From positions 124,001-188,000 of the forward strand of contig JAJDYW010000040.1 in the NCBI GenBank assembly GCA_022824925.1: a DNA stretch of 64,000 nucleotides, written 5' to 3'. Positions 41,883-50,822 of the stretch are shown here, piece by piece. The notes beneath the pieces were generated by a model. It was not told the DNA's origin and made no database searches. It worked only from the letters and a program-made list of their open reading frames with translations. Position 1 is the stretch's first letter; every line of letters starts with the position of its first letter. The DNA comes from Dehalococcoidia bacterium. GTDB taxonomy: Bacteria > Chloroflexota > Dehalococcoidia > Tepidiformales > Tepidiformaceae. The position numbers were made by a program, and so were the translations under genes.

Positions 41883-42548
41883 GTGGGCGAGACGGCAACG
41901 GCAGCGATCGAGGCCCGGCGTGACTTCGCGCTGGGGGAGGTAGCGGTCGCGTTTCGGGGGCGGAACGTGGAACTGTCCGGCCCGCGGATGGGGGCGGATC
42001 CGGTGCGCATCGAGCCAACGGTCGAGGCGCTGCGGGAACACGTCCGCTTCGACGGCGGCGGGCGCTACCGGCCCCTGAGCGGGGCGCGCACGCTGCCCGG
42101 GAACTGGCGCATCTCCCTGCCGGAAAGCCTTACCGAAGCGGCAATCGAGGCGGTCTACCCGCAGGCCCTGCTGCACCAGCGGCAGGCGGCGGCGGGGTCG
42201 CTGCGGATCGCGACCTACGACGAGGTCGTGGGGCGGCAGCGGGGTCGCTACCGGGTCGCGGGGGAGCTCGACGGGGAGGGGCGCGCACGGGCGCGCGACG
42301 TTCTCTGCGATCGCTGCGTACGGACGCCGGTGTGGGTGGGGGAAGACGCGCCGAAGGGCGGGATTCCCTGCCCGGAACCGTGCAGCGTCATGGTGGCGCT
42401 GTGCCGGGAGGCGGCGCTCTGGCAGGGGGACTCGCCGGTGCCGTCGGCACCCGACCCATCGGTGGCCTTCGCGGACTTCGCGGTTGAGGGGAACGAGGTG
42501 CGGGAGGCGTACCTGACGCGGACGCCGGCTGGGGTGTCCCGTGGATAA
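41883..42548 (+). CDS. DR2241-family protein with 4Fe-4S-type cysteine cluster
   Basis: A 221-residue protein. C-terminal half has DVLCDRCVRTPVW followed by IPCPEPCSVMVALCREAALW: CxxC-x15-C-x3-C, the pattern of the 4Fe-4S domain of DR2241-type proteins, which in Deinococcus and others is often fused to a CbiX sirohydrochlorin chelatase domain. Here there is no CbiX part. It overlaps hemL by 8 bp, so a role in haem or sirohaem synthesis is suggested by context. Start GTG 41883 is chosen because TACAAT ends 6 bases before it. Confidence 0.7.
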   Translation: MGETATAAIEARRDFALGEVAVAFRGRNVELSGPRMGADPVRIEPTVEALREHVRFDGGGRYRPLSGARTLPGNWRISLPESLTEAAIEAVYPQALLHQRQAAAGSLRIATYDEVVGRQRGRYRVAGELDGEGRARARDVLCDRCVRTPVWVGEDAPKGGIPCPEPCSVMVALCREAALWQGDSPVPSAPDPSVAFADFAVEGNEVREAYLTRTPAGVSRG

Positions 42549-43839
42549 CGCCGACCTGCGGGAGCAGGCGGGATCGCTCTTTCCGGGCGGCGTCTCCAGC
42601 CCCGTGCGCTCCTTCAAGGCCGTGCCGGACGCACCAGTGCCGGTCACGCGGGCGTCGGGGGCGCGCGTGTACGACGCGGACGGCCGGGAGTACATCGATT
42701 ATGTCGCGGCGTACGGGCCGCTGATCCTCGGGCACGCGCATCCGGAGGTGGTGGAGGCGGTCGGGGCGGCAGCGGCGACCGGCACGGCCTTCGGGGCGCT
42801 CTCGCCGGGGGAGGTGGAGCTGGGGCGGCGCATCAGCGAGGCGACGGGGCTCGAGCGGCTGCGCTTCGTCAACTCGGGCACGGAGGCGACGATGACGGCG
42901 ATCCGGCTGGCCCGCGCGGCCACCGGGCGCAACCTCGTCGTGAAATTCGAGGGGTGCTATCACGGCCACAGCGACGGTCTGCTGGTGAAGGCGGGGAGCG
43001 GGGTGGCGACGCTCGGGCTGAGCGACTCGGCGGGGGTGCCGGCGTCGGTCGCGGCCGGGACGGCCGTCCTTCCCTACAACGACGCCGATGCGCTGGGGCG
43101 GTGGTTCGACGAGCGCGGAGGCGAGACGGCGGCGGTCATCGTGGAGCCGGTGGCGGGGAACATGGGCGTCGTGCCGCCGGAGGATGCGTTTCGCGACGCG
43201 CTCCAGGAGATTCCGCGGCGGCACGGGGCGCTCCTCATCAACGACGAGATCATCACGGGGTTCCGGTTGCGGTACGGGCTCAGCGGGCTGCTGCCAGAGG
43301 CGGACCTGGTCTGCCTGGGGAAGGTGATCGGGGGCGGGCTGCCGGTGGGGATGCTGGGGGGGCGGGCGGAGCTGCTCTCGCTGCTGGCGCCGGAGGGGCC
43401 GGTCTACCAGGCGGGGACGCTCAGCGGGAACCCCCTCGTGATGGCCGCCGGCACGTCGACGCTCGATGCCCTCCGGGACGGCCGCGCGCACGCGCGCATC
43501 GACGAGCTGGCGCGCTACCTCGAGAACGGCCTGGGAACGGGGGTGCGCCGCGCGGAGGCGGAGGCGTGCGTGGTGCGGCGAGGCTCGCTGCTGTCGCTCT
43601 TCTTCCGGCCGGAGCCGCCGCGGGACTACGCCGAAGCGTCGCAGTCGGACACGGGCACGTTCGCGCGCTTCCACCACGAGATGCTGGCACGCGGGGTGAT
43701 GCTGCCGCCATCGCAGTTCGAGGCGTGGTTCGTCTCGGCGGCGCACACGGAGGCGGACATCGACCAGACCGTGCGGGCGGCGGCGGAGGCGCTGCGGGTG
43801 GCGAGCCCGGGGCCGGTCGCGGGCCGCAGCGGGTCGTGA
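42541..43839 (+). CDS. hemL: Glutamate-1-semialdehyde 2,1-aminomutase
   Basis: A 432-residue PLP enzyme making 5-aminolevulinate in the C5 pathway. Typical SLFPGGVSSPVRSFKAV start, GCYHGHSDGLLVKAGSG, LINDEIITGFRL and the PLP-lysine in CLGKVIGGGLPVG (about residue 262). Complete. GTG start overlaps the DR2241-like gene by 8 bp, and its stop overlaps hemC as GTGA: a coupled haem operon. hemA, hemB and hemD are not in the window. Confidence 0.96.
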   Translation: MDNADLREQAGSLFPGGVSSPVRSFKAVPDAPVPVTRASGARVYDADGREYIDYVAAYGPLILGHAHPEVVEAVGAAAATGTAFGALSPGEVELGRRISEATGLERLRFVNSGTEATMTAIRLARAATGRNLVVKFEGCYHGHSDGLLVKAGSGVATLGLSDSAGVPASVAAGTAVLPYNDADALGRWFDERGGETAAVIVEPVAGNMGVVPPEDAFRDALQEIPRRHGALLINDEIITGFRLRYGLSGLLPEADLVCLGKVIGGGLPVGMLGGRAELLSLLAPEGPVYQAGTLSGNPLVMAAGTSTLDALRDGRAHARIDELARYLENGLGTGVRRAEAEACVVRRGSLLSLFFRPEPPRDYAEASQSDTGTFARFHHEMLARGVMLPPSQFEAWFVSAAHTEADIDQTVRAAAEALRVASPGPVAGRSGS

Positions 43840-44735
43840 CGACCCTGCGGCTGGGGACGCGCGCGAGCCGGCTGGCGCTCCACCAGACCGAGCTCGTGGC
43901 CGCCCGCCTGCGGCACACCCACGCGGACGTCGCCATCGAGCTCGTCGAGATCACCACCGCGGGGGACCGGGATCGCACGAGCCCGCTGACGTCGGGAGAG
44001 GGAGCCGGGTGGTTCACCTCCGCGATCCAGGAGGCGCTCCTGGCGGGGGAGGTGGATGTGGCGGTGCACAGCTACAAGGACCTGCCGACGGCGCGCCCGG
44101 AGGGGCTCGTGATCGCGGCCGTGCCCGAGCGCGCGGACCCGCGCGACGCGCTGGTCTCGCGCAGCGGGGCGAGGCTGGCGGAGCTGCCGGCGGGGGCGGT
44201 CGTGGGAACCAGCAGTCCGCGGCGGACGGCGCAGGCGGCGGCCCTCCGCCCGGACCTCGAGCTGCGATCGATCCGGGGGAACGTGGACACGCGCATCCGG
44301 AAGGTGGATGGGGGGGAGTACGACGCCGCCATCCTCGCGGTCGCGGGGCTGGAGCGGCTGGGGGCGGGGGACCGCGCGAGCCACGTGTTCGGGTTCGAGG
44401 AGATGCTGCCCGCGCCCGCGCAGGGGGCCCTCGCGGCTGAGTGCCGCCGGGACGACGCGGACACGCTGCGGCTGCTCACGGCCATCGACGACGCGGAGCT
44501 GCGGCGGCTCGTGGGCGCCGAGCGGGCGTTCCTGGCGGCACTGGAAGCGGGCTGCAGCTTTCCCGCCGCCGCTTACGCCGAGAGCTTCGGCACGACGCTG
44601 AAGCTGCACGGACTGGTCGCGCCGGAGGGGGCGATCGTGCGGTCGAAGGTGGGCGGGCCGGTCAACGCGGGGCCGGGGCTGGGTCGGGCGCTCGCGAAAG
44701 AGCTGCTGGAGCTGGCCGAGCAGCGCGGATCCTGA
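43836..44735 (+). CDS. hemC: Porphobilinogen deaminase (hydroxymethylbilane synthase)
   Basis: A 299-residue enzyme joining four porphobilinogens. LRLGTRASRLALHQTELVA, HSYKDLPT, GTSSPRRTAQ, IRGNVDTRIRKVD and the dipyrromethane-cofactor Cys in LEAGCSFPAA (about residue 234). Slightly short at the C-terminus compared with the usual 305-320. The GTG start overlaps the hemL stop by 4 bp. Convergent with the thiolase gene, 3 bases away. Confidence 0.95.
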   Translation: MTTLRLGTRASRLALHQTELVAARLRHTHADVAIELVEITTAGDRDRTSPLTSGEGAGWFTSAIQEALLAGEVDVAVHSYKDLPTARPEGLVIAAVPERADPRDALVSRSGARLAELPAGAVVGTSSPRRTAQAAALRPDLELRSIRGNVDTRIRKVDGGEYDAAILAVAGLERLGAGDRASHVFGFEEMLPAPAQGALAAECRRDDADTLRLLTAIDDAELRRLVGAERAFLAALEAGCSFPAAAYAESFGTTLKLHGLVAPEGAIVRSKVGGPVNAGPGLGRALAKELLELAEQRGS

Positions 44736-44738
44736 GCC

Positions 44739-45917
44739 CTAGCCGACCTTCACGATGATGGCATCGCCCTGGCCGCCGCCGCCGCAGAGGGATGCCGCCC
44801 CGAGCCCGCCGCCTCGGCGCCGGAGCTCGTTCAGGAGCGTGACCATGAGGCGGGCGCCGGTCGCGCCGAGGGGGTGGCCGAGGGCGACGGCGCCGCCGTT
44901 CGGGTTCACGCGCTGCGGATCGAGGTCGAGCATGCGGGCGGACCAGAGCGCGACGGAGGCGAATGCCTCGTTGATCTCGACGACGTCGAGGTCGGAGGCC
45001 TGCAGGCCGGCGCGCTTGAGGGCCACGTCGATGGCCTCGGCGGGGCGCTCGTGGAGGGTGGCGTCGGGCCCGGCGACCTGGCCGTAGGCGACGACTTCGG
45101 CGATGGGCTCGGCGCCGAGGTCGGCGGCAGCGCGCTCGCCGGCGACGATGACGGCGGCGCCGCCGTCGCTGATCTGGGAGGCGTTCCCGACCGTCGTGGT
45201 GCCCTCCGGCGTGAAGACGGGACGCAGGTTCGCGAGGGACCCGGTCGTGACATCGTCGCGGATGCCCTCGTCGTGCTCGACGCGCACGGTCTGGCCGCGG
45301 CGGGCGGGCACCTCGACGGGGACGATCTCGTTGGCGAAGTGGCCGCTGTCGCGAGCGTCCGCCGCGCGCTGGTGACTGGCGGCGGACCATTCGTCCTGCT
45401 CCTCGCGGAAGATGCCGAGCTCCTCGTTCTTGAGGTCGGCGGCCTCGCCCATGGAGCACTCGTCGAAGGCGCAGAAGAGGCCGTCGTGCTGCATCGCGTC
45501 GACGAGGGGGGCGTGGCCGAGGCGGCCGCCCCAGCGCCCGTCGGGGACGAGGTAGGGGGCGTTGGTCATCGACTCCATGCCGCCGGCGACGATGACGTTG
45601 GACTCGTCGAGGCGGATAGAGCGGTCGGCCATGGCGATGGCGGTAAGGCCGGAGAGGCAGACCTTGTTGATGGTCGTCGAGGGGACGGTCATGGGGATGC
45701 CGGCGGCGCTGGCGGCCTGACGGGCGGTGATCTGGCCGGCCCCGGCCTGCACGACGTGACCGAACAGCACCTCGTCGACGGCATCGGGGGGCAGGGAGGC
45801 GGACTCGAGGGCGCCGGAGATGGCGGCGGAGCCGAGCTGGGTCGCGCGCAGGGGCTTGAGGCCCCCGTTGAAGCGTCCGATGGGGGTTCGCGCCAGACCA
45901 ACGATGACCGACTTCAT
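44739..45917 (-). CDS. Acetyl-CoA acetyltransferase (thiolase)
   Basis: A 392-residue thiolase condensing or cleaving acyl-CoA. Nucleophile Cys in [13 protein letters not shown] (about residue 88), His in [17 protein letters not shown] and the second Cys in [12 protein letters not shown], all in place; [10 protein letters not shown] is typical. It starts at an ATG with AGGAGAG and belongs to the acetoacetyl-CoA/degradative thiolases; which of the two cannot be decided. Two GACTGTAC repeats lie upstream. Confidence 0.94.
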   Translation of the reverse strand: MKSVIVGLARTPIGRFNGGLKPLRATQLGSAAISGALESASLPPDAVDEVLFGHVVQAGAGQITARQAASAAGIPMTVPSTTINKVCLSGLTAIAMADRSIRLDESNVIVAGGMESMTNAPYLVPDGRWGGRLGHAPLVDAMQHDGLFCAFDECSMGEAADLKNEELGIFREEQDEWSAASHQRAADARDSGHFANEIVPVEVPARRGQTVRVEHDEGIRDDVTTGSLANLRPVFTPEGTTTVGNASQISDGGAAVIVAGERAAADLGAEPIAEVVAYGQVAGPDATLHERPAEAIDVALKRAGLQASDLDVVEINEAFASVALWSARMLDLDPQRVNPNGGAVALGHPLGATGARLMVTLLNELRRRGGGLGAASLCGGGGQGDAIIVKVG

Positions 45918-45939
45918 GGCAACTCTCCTGTTCGCCCCT

Positions 45940-45958
45940 GACTGTACCCGGACTGTAC
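45940..45958 (+). promoter_or_regulatory. Direct repeat GACTGTAC upstream of the thiolase gene
   Basis: GACTGTAC at 45940-45947 and 45951-45958, 11 bp apart. Read on the minus strand each contains GTACAGT, so each could be a -10 (TACAGT) of the thiolase gene; the exact 8-mer duplication one helical turn apart also suits a repressor site. Confidence 0.4.
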
Positions 45959-46001
45959 GCCAGCGACGCCGGACGCGATGGCGATCAATGCCGACGGGCG
46001 G

Positions 46002-46007
46002 TAGGGT
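46002..46007 (+). promoter_or_regulatory. Leaderless-type -10 element of the SDR gene
   Basis: TAGGGT ends 7 bases before the ATG at 46015. Confidence 0.4.
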
Positions 46008-46014
46008 TCGCGCC

Positions 46015-46764
46015 ATGAGCAAGGTCGCGATCGTGACGGGTGCGGGCTCCGGGATCGGGCGGGCAACGGCGCTGGCGTTCCTGCGCGAGGGGTACTCGGT
46101 GGCGCTGGCGGGACGGCGCGCGCAGACGCTGCGGGCGGCGATCGCGGAGGCGGGCGCCGACGGCGATCGCGCCATCGCGGTGACGACGGACGTGCGCGAG
46201 CCCGCCTCGGTGCGGGAGCTGTTCGACTGGACGGTCGAGCGCTTCGGGCGGCTGGACGTGCTCTTCAACAACGCCGGCATCGGGGCGCCGCCGCGCCCGC
46301 TGGAGGAGCTGACCTTCGAGCAGTGGCAGGCGGTGGTCGAGACGAACCTGACGGGGGTGTTCCTCTGCACGCAGGAGGCGTTCCGGGTGATGAAGGCGCA
46401 GGACCCGCAGGGCGGGCGCATCATCAACAACGGGTCCATCTCGGCGACGACGCCGCGGCCGAACTCGGCGCCGTACACCTCGACGAAGCACGCGGTCACG
46501 GGGCTGACCAAGGCGACGGCGCTCGACGGGCGGGCGTACGACATCGCCTGCGGCCAGATCGACATCGGGAACGCGACCTCGCCGATGACGGAGAAGATGC
46601 AGCGGGGGATGCCGCAGCCCGACGGAAGCGTTCGCCCGGAGCCGACGATGGACGTGGAGAACGTGGCGAAGGCGGTGCTCTACATGGCCGGCCTGCCCCT
46701 CGATGCCAACGTGCTGACGCTGACGGTGATGGCCACGAAGATGCCGTTCGTGGGGCGCGGGTAG
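46015..46764 (+). CDS. Short-chain dehydrogenase/reductase
   Basis: A 249-residue classical SDR. Cofactor motif [20 protein letters not shown], and the catalytic set with Ser in [13 protein letters not shown] and [10 protein letters not shown] (Tyr-x3-Lys near residue 159). The Arg after the second strand (GRRAQTL) favours NADP. Next to the thiolase gene but on the other strand, so a reductase of a CoA-linked pathway is possible, not shown. Confidence 0.9.
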   Translation: MSKVAIVTGAGSGIGRATALAFLREGYSVALAGRRAQTLRAAIAEAGADGDRAIAVTTDVREPASVRELFDWTVERFGRLDVLFNNAGIGAPPRPLEELTFEQWQAVVETNLTGVFLCTQEAFRVMKAQDPQGGRIINNGSISATTPRPNSAPYTSTKHAVTGLTKATALDGRAYDIACGQIDIGNATSPMTEKMQRGMPQPDGSVRPEPTMDVENVAKAVLYMAGLPLDANVLTLTVMATKMPFVGRG

Positions 46765-46768
46765 GGCG

Positions 46769-47236
46769 GTGAGGAGCGCCGGCGCAATCGTCCTGCTGGG
46801 GTTCGCCGTGGCCGCGCTGGCGGGCTGCGGGTACTGGGGGGAATCGAAGGAGTGTCCGGAGGGGGAGGACTGCGAGGGGCTGGGGGCGTACGCGACGTGC
46901 CTGGAGGGAACGGAGCGGTGGACGGAGTACCAGCTCTTCTTCGGGCTGGGCCAGGGCGACGGGGGGACGATCCCGGAGGAGGCGTGGCGGGAGTTCCTGG
47001 CGGACACGGTCACGCCGCGCTTCCCGGACGGGCTTACGGTGATCTCGGGGAACGGGCAGTGGCGCGATGCGAGCGGGACGGTCCTGCGGGAGGGCAGCAA
47101 GCTGCTCATCATCTACGCTCCGCCCGGCGACGAGGGCCACCGGTCGATCGACGAGATCTCGGAGATCTACGAGGAGCGCTTCGAGCAGGAAAGCGTGCTG
47201 CGGGTCATCGGCAGTGCGTGCGTCTCCTTCTCCTGA
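46769..47236 (+). CDS. DUF3574 lipoprotein
   Basis: A 155-residue exported protein with lipobox LAGC (Cys20) followed by a DUF3574 domain: ERWTEYQLFFGLGQGD, EEAWREFLADTVTPRFPDGL and the GQWRD/SKLLIIY strands. Four cysteines beyond the lipobox could form disulfides. The function of the family is unknown. It begins 4 bases after the SDR stop at a GTG. Confidence 0.85.
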   Translation: MRSAGAIVLLGFAVAALAGCGYWGESKECPEGEDCEGLGAYATCLEGTERWTEYQLFFGLGQGDGGTIPEEAWREFLADTVTPRFPDGLTVISGNGQWRDASGTVLREGSKLLIIYAPPGDEGHRSIDEISEIYEERFEQESVLRVIGSACVSFS

Positions 47237-47258
47237 GCGGCGGGGCGCCGTGCTGCGC

Positions 47259-47264
47259 TAGGAT
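47259..47264 (+). promoter_or_regulatory. Leaderless-type -10 element of priA
   Basis: GCTAGGAT: TAGGAT ends 5 bases before the GTG at 47270. Confidence 0.45.
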
Positions 47265-47269
47265 CGAAC

Positions 47270-49744
47270 GTGTCGAGCGCCCCGCGTTCCCCTGAGTCCG
47301 AGCCGTACCCGCTGGTCGAGCGCGCCTTCGTGCAGGTGGCGGTCAACAGCGGGCAGCCGGCGCGGCACCCGTTCACCTACGCCGTGCCGGAGGGGCTGGA
47401 GGTGCGGCTGGGGCAGGCGGTCTTCGTGCCGTTCGGGAGCCGCGTCCTGCAGGGGATCGTGGTCGGGGAGACGGACACGCCGCCGGAGCAGGAAGCGCGC
47501 CCCCTCGAAGCGGTGGCGGACCCGCAGCCCGTGCTCGACGGGGCCCACCGCGAGCTCGCCCGCTGGCTGAGCGGGCGCTACCTGGCGCCCCTCTGGGAGT
47601 GCGTGGCGACGTGCCTGCCCTCGGGGTACGGGCAACGCTCGGTGACGGTCGTCTCGCCCGTGGACCTGCCCCTCCTGTTGCCCAGCGAACCCGCCGACCA
47701 GCGCGTCCTGCGCTACCTCTCGGAGCACGGCCAGACCGCCCTCGACACGCTGCGGGAGGCGCTGGGGCAGGTGCCGAACGACCTGCTCAAGCGGCTGCAG
47801 GAGAGCGGCCACCTGACGGTCGCGCAGGGGCTCGCTCGTCCGGCGGGGCGGCCGCGCATGGAGCGCCGCGTCGCGCTGGCGGCCGAGCCCGAGTTCGCGC
47901 GGAGGCACGCGCGGGAGCGGGCGGATCGGTCGGCGAGGTCGGTGGCGGCGCGCATCCTCGAACGGCTGGCGGAGGCGCGGGACACGACGCTGACGGAGGT
48001 GCGGGAGATGGGGGCGACGCGCCGCCATCTCGACGAGCTGGCCGAGGGCGGCTGGCTGCGGGAGTACGAGGCGCGCGTCGAGCGGGACCCGATCGCGGAG
48101 CGGGCGGAAGAGGCGGCGCCGGCGGCAGTGCTGACGGAGGAGCAGGCGGCGGTCGTGGAGCGCATCGCGGGGGCGCCCGGGGAGTACCTGCTGCACGGGG
48201 TCACGGGCTCGGGGAAGACGGAGGTGTACCTGGAGCTGGCGCGGCGGACGCTGGCGGCGGGGAAGGGCGCGATCGTGCTGGTCCCGGAGATCTCGCTGAC
48301 GCCCCAGGCGATCCAGCGCTACGGGGAGCAGTTCCCGGCGGAGATCGCCGTGCTCCACTCGGGGCTGAGCACGGGCGAGCTGTACGACCAGTGGTACCGC
48401 ATCCAGCGGGGGGAAGCGCGGCTGGTGGTGGGGTCGCGCAGCGCCGCCTTCGCGCCCGTGGCGAACCCGGGGCTGGTCGTGCTCGACGAGGAGCACGAGT
48501 GGACCTACAAGCAGTCCGACCCCCAGCCCCGCTACCACGCCCGCGACGCCGCCGCCGAGCTCTGCCGCCTGACAGGGGCGACGCTCGTCCTCGGGAGCGC
48601 GACGCCGGACGTGACGACGTATCACCGCTCGGAGGTGGGCACGCTCTCGCGCCTCGAGCTGCCCTCGCGGGTGATGTCGCTGGGGGAGGGCGAGACGCAG
48701 GCGGTGGCCCTTCCGGACGTGGCCGTGGTCGACATGCGGGAGGAGCTGAAGTCGGGGAACCGCGGAGTCTTCAGCGTTCCCCTGCGGAACGCCCTGCGGC
48801 GGGCGCTGGAGGAGGAAGAACAGTCGATCCTGTTCGTGAACCGGCGGGGGGCGGCGCGGTTCCTGTTATGTCGCGCATGTGGATATCTGCCCAGCTGCCC
48901 CACGTGCTCGCTCGCGATGGGGCTCGATACGCGCGACCCGATCCATCCGCGCATCTTCTGCCACCACTGCGGGCGGGGACGCACCCAGGAGACGACCTGC
49001 CCCGAGTGCGGCAGCGCCCGCTACCGCCCCTTCGGGGTGGGGACGCAGCGCATCGAGCAGGAGGCGCGGCGGGCGTTCCCGAAGGCGCGGGTGGCGCGCT
49101 GGGACAGCGACGCGGCGAGCCGCAAGGGCAGCCACGAGCGCATCCTGCAGTCGCTCGAGTCGCGCGAGGTCGACATCCTGGTGGGGACGCAGATGCTGGC
49201 GAAGGGGCTCGACCTGCCGGCCATGACGGTCGTGGGGGTGGTGGACGCAGACGTGGGGTTGAGCCTGCCCGACTACGTCGCGCACGAGCGCACGTTCCAG
49301 CTGCTGAGCCAGGTGGCGGGGCGGGCGGGGCGGCGGGAGCGGCGGGGGGAGGTCTACATCCAGACGTACGAACCGGAGGCGCCGCCCATCCGCGCCGCCG
49401 CCGAGCACGACTACGCCGGGTTCTTCGCGCACGAGTCGCAGCACCGGCGGCGGGCCGGCTACCCGCCCTTCGCGCGGCTGGCGCGGCTCAGCTACCGGCA
49501 CGGGAACCAGGAGCGGGGGCTGGAGCACGCCTCGCAGATGGCGGCAGAGCTGCGGACCCGCCGGGACGCGGCGGGCTGGCCCGATCCGGATGTGCTCGGC
49601 CCGACGCCGGCGTACGTGCGGCGTCTGCGGGGGGAGTACCGCTGGCACATCCTGCTGCGGGGCCGCGATCCGCGGGCGCTGCTCGACCAGGTCACGCTGG
49701 GGCGGCGCTGGAGCGTGGACATCGACCCGGTAAGCCTTCTCTAA
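47270..49744 (+). CDS. priA: Primosomal protein N' (replication restart helicase PriA)
   Basis: An 824-residue superfamily 2 helicase that reloads the replisome at stalled forks. N-terminal 3'-DNA-binding domain (about 14-110), Walker A HGVTGSGKTEVYL, DEEHEWTYKQSDPQPRYHAR (Walker B DEEH), zinc-binding C-x2-C motifs in CRACGYLPSCPTC and CHHCGRGRTQETTCPECGS (quoted in part), helicase motifs VGTQMLAKGLDLP and QVAGRAGRRERRG. Complete. The start follows TAGGAT by 5 bases. Confidence 0.96.
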   Translation: MSSAPRSPESEPYPLVERAFVQVAVNSGQPARHPFTYAVPEGLEVRLGQAVFVPFGSRVLQGIVVGETDTPPEQEARPLEAVADPQPVLDGAHRELARWLSGRYLAPLWECVATCLPSGYGQRSVTVVSPVDLPLLLPSEPADQRVLRYLSEHGQTALDTLREALGQVPNDLLKRLQESGHLTVAQGLARPAGRPRMERRVALAAEPEFARRHARERADRSARSVAARILERLAEARDTTLTEVREMGATRRHLDELAEGGWLREYEARVERDPIAERAEEAAPAAVLTEEQAAVVERIAGAPGEYLLHGVTGSGKTEVYLELARRTLAAGKGAIVLVPEISLTPQAIQRYGEQFPAEIAVLHSGLSTGELYDQWYRIQRGEARLVVGSRSAAFAPVANPGLVVLDEEHEWTYKQSDPQPRYHARDAAAELCRLTGATLVLGSATPDVTTYHRSEVGTLSRLELPSRVMSLGEGETQAVALPDVAVVDMREELKSGNRGVFSVPLRNALRRALEEEEQSILFVNRRGAARFLLCRACGYLPSCPTCSLAMGLDTRDPIHPRIFCHHCGRGRTQETTCPECGSARYRPFGVGTQRIEQEARRAFPKARVARWDSDAASRKGSHERILQSLESREVDILVGTQMLAKGLDLPAMTVVGVVDADVGLSLPDYVAHERTFQLLSQVAGRAGRRERRGEVYIQTYEPEAPPIRAAAEHDYAGFFAHESQHRRRAGYPPFARLARLSYRHGNQERGLEHASQMAAELRTRRDAAGWPDPDVLGPTPAYVRRLRGEYRWHILLRGRDPRALLDQVTLGRRWSVDIDPVSLL

Positions 49745-49778
49745 ACCTTTTCTTTTCCTTCTGCGTTGACGTGGGCTC

Positions 49779-49787
49779 TGCTATCCT
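49779..49787 (+). promoter_or_regulatory. Extended -10 element upstream of fabD
   Basis: TGCTATCCT (TGn plus TATCCT), about 42 bases before the fabD GTG, after a T-rich stretch at the priA end. No good -35 hexamer at 17 bp, which fits an extended -10 promoter. Confidence 0.4.
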
Positions 49788-49829
49788 CGGGCCTGCCCCC
49801 GCGGGGAATCGCGCGCGGGCGAGGACATA

Positions 49830-50822
49830 GTGCAGCGAGACGTCGGTTCCTGGCGCCGAATCGCCCTCATCTTTCCTGGTCAAGGTTCTCACCATGTCGG
49901 CATGGGTGAGCGGCTGTACCACGCGTCGCGCGCGGCGCGGGAGGTCTTCCGGCGGGCGGACGAAGTGCTGGAGACGAAGCTCTCCCGGCTCTGCTTCGAA
50001 GGGCCGAAGGAAGAGCTCGAACGCACCATCAACCAGCAGCCAGCGACGTTCGTCATCTCGATCGCGTGGCTGGAGGCGCTCCGCGAGCGCTTCGCCGCGC
50101 TCGACCGGAAGCTCCAACCGCATGTGCTCGCCGGGCACTCGATGGGCGAGTTCACGGCGGCGGTGGCGGCGGGCTCGCTCGACTTCGAGGAAGGCCTGCT
50201 GCTCGTGCGCGAGCGGGGCAAGGCCATGGACGACGCCGGCCAGGAGAATCCCGGCGGGATGGCCTCGATCCTGGGGCTCCACGAGGACACGGTCGCCGAA
50301 ATCTGCGAGGAAGCACGGGGCGACGACGGGTACGTCGGCATCGCGACCCTGAACTGCGAGGGCCAGAACGTCATCTCCGGGGCGGTCGAGCCGCTGAAGC
50401 GGGCGATGGCCGCGGCGCAGGCGGCGGGCGCGCGCAAGGTCATCCGGCTGCCGATTACGATCGCCTCCCACTCGCCCCTGATGCAGCGCGCGAGCGACCG
50501 CATGAACAACTGGCTCGAGCACTTCCCGCCGCGGGAGCCGGAGGCGCCGGTGGTGGGCAACATCAACGGCGACGTGCTCCGCTCGGAGTCCGAGGTCCAC
50601 GCCGAGCTGCGCGACCAGCTCACGTCGATCGTGCGCTGGCAGCGCGGGGTCGAGCGCATGCAGGAGATGGGCGCGGACCTCTTCGTGGAGGTCGGGCCCG
50701 GGAACGTGCTGACGAAGCTCGTGCGGCGCATCGACCCGGAGACAAAGGTCGTGAGCCTGAGCGACGAGCGCAGCGGCCTGCTCAGCGAGCGCTTCGACAT
50801 CGTCGAGAGCGCCACACGGTGA
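49830..50822 (+). CDS. fabD: Malonyl-CoA:ACP transacylase
   Basis: A 330-residue acyltransferase loading malonate onto ACP for fatty acid synthesis. FPGQGSHHVGMGERL, nucleophile Ser in LAGHSMGEFTA (about residue 104), and His in ASHSPLMQRA with the GQNVISG and GPGNVLTKL segments. Complete. The stop overlaps the first ketosynthase gene as GTGA. First gene of fabD-fabF-fabF. Confidence 0.93.
   Translation: MQRDVGSWRRIALIFPGQGSHHVGMGERLYHASRAAREVFRRADEVLETKLSRLCFEGPKEELERTINQQPATFVISIAWLEALRERFAALDRKLQPHVLAGHSMGEFTAAVAAGSLDFEEGLLLVRERGKAMDDAGQENPGGMASILGLHEDTVAEICEEARGDDGYVGIATLNCEGQNVISGAVEPLKRAMAAAQAAGARKVIRLPITIASHSPLMQRASDRMNNWLEHFPPREPEAPVVGNINGDVLRSESEVHAELRDQLTSIVRWQRGVERMQEMGADLFVEVGPGNVLTKLVRRIDPETKVVSLSDERSGLLSERFDIVESATR

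Noticed and set aside
49766..49787. Classical -35/-10 promoter TTGACG...TATCCT for fabD
   Set aside because: The spacer would be only 10 bp; the extended -10 alone is the better reading.
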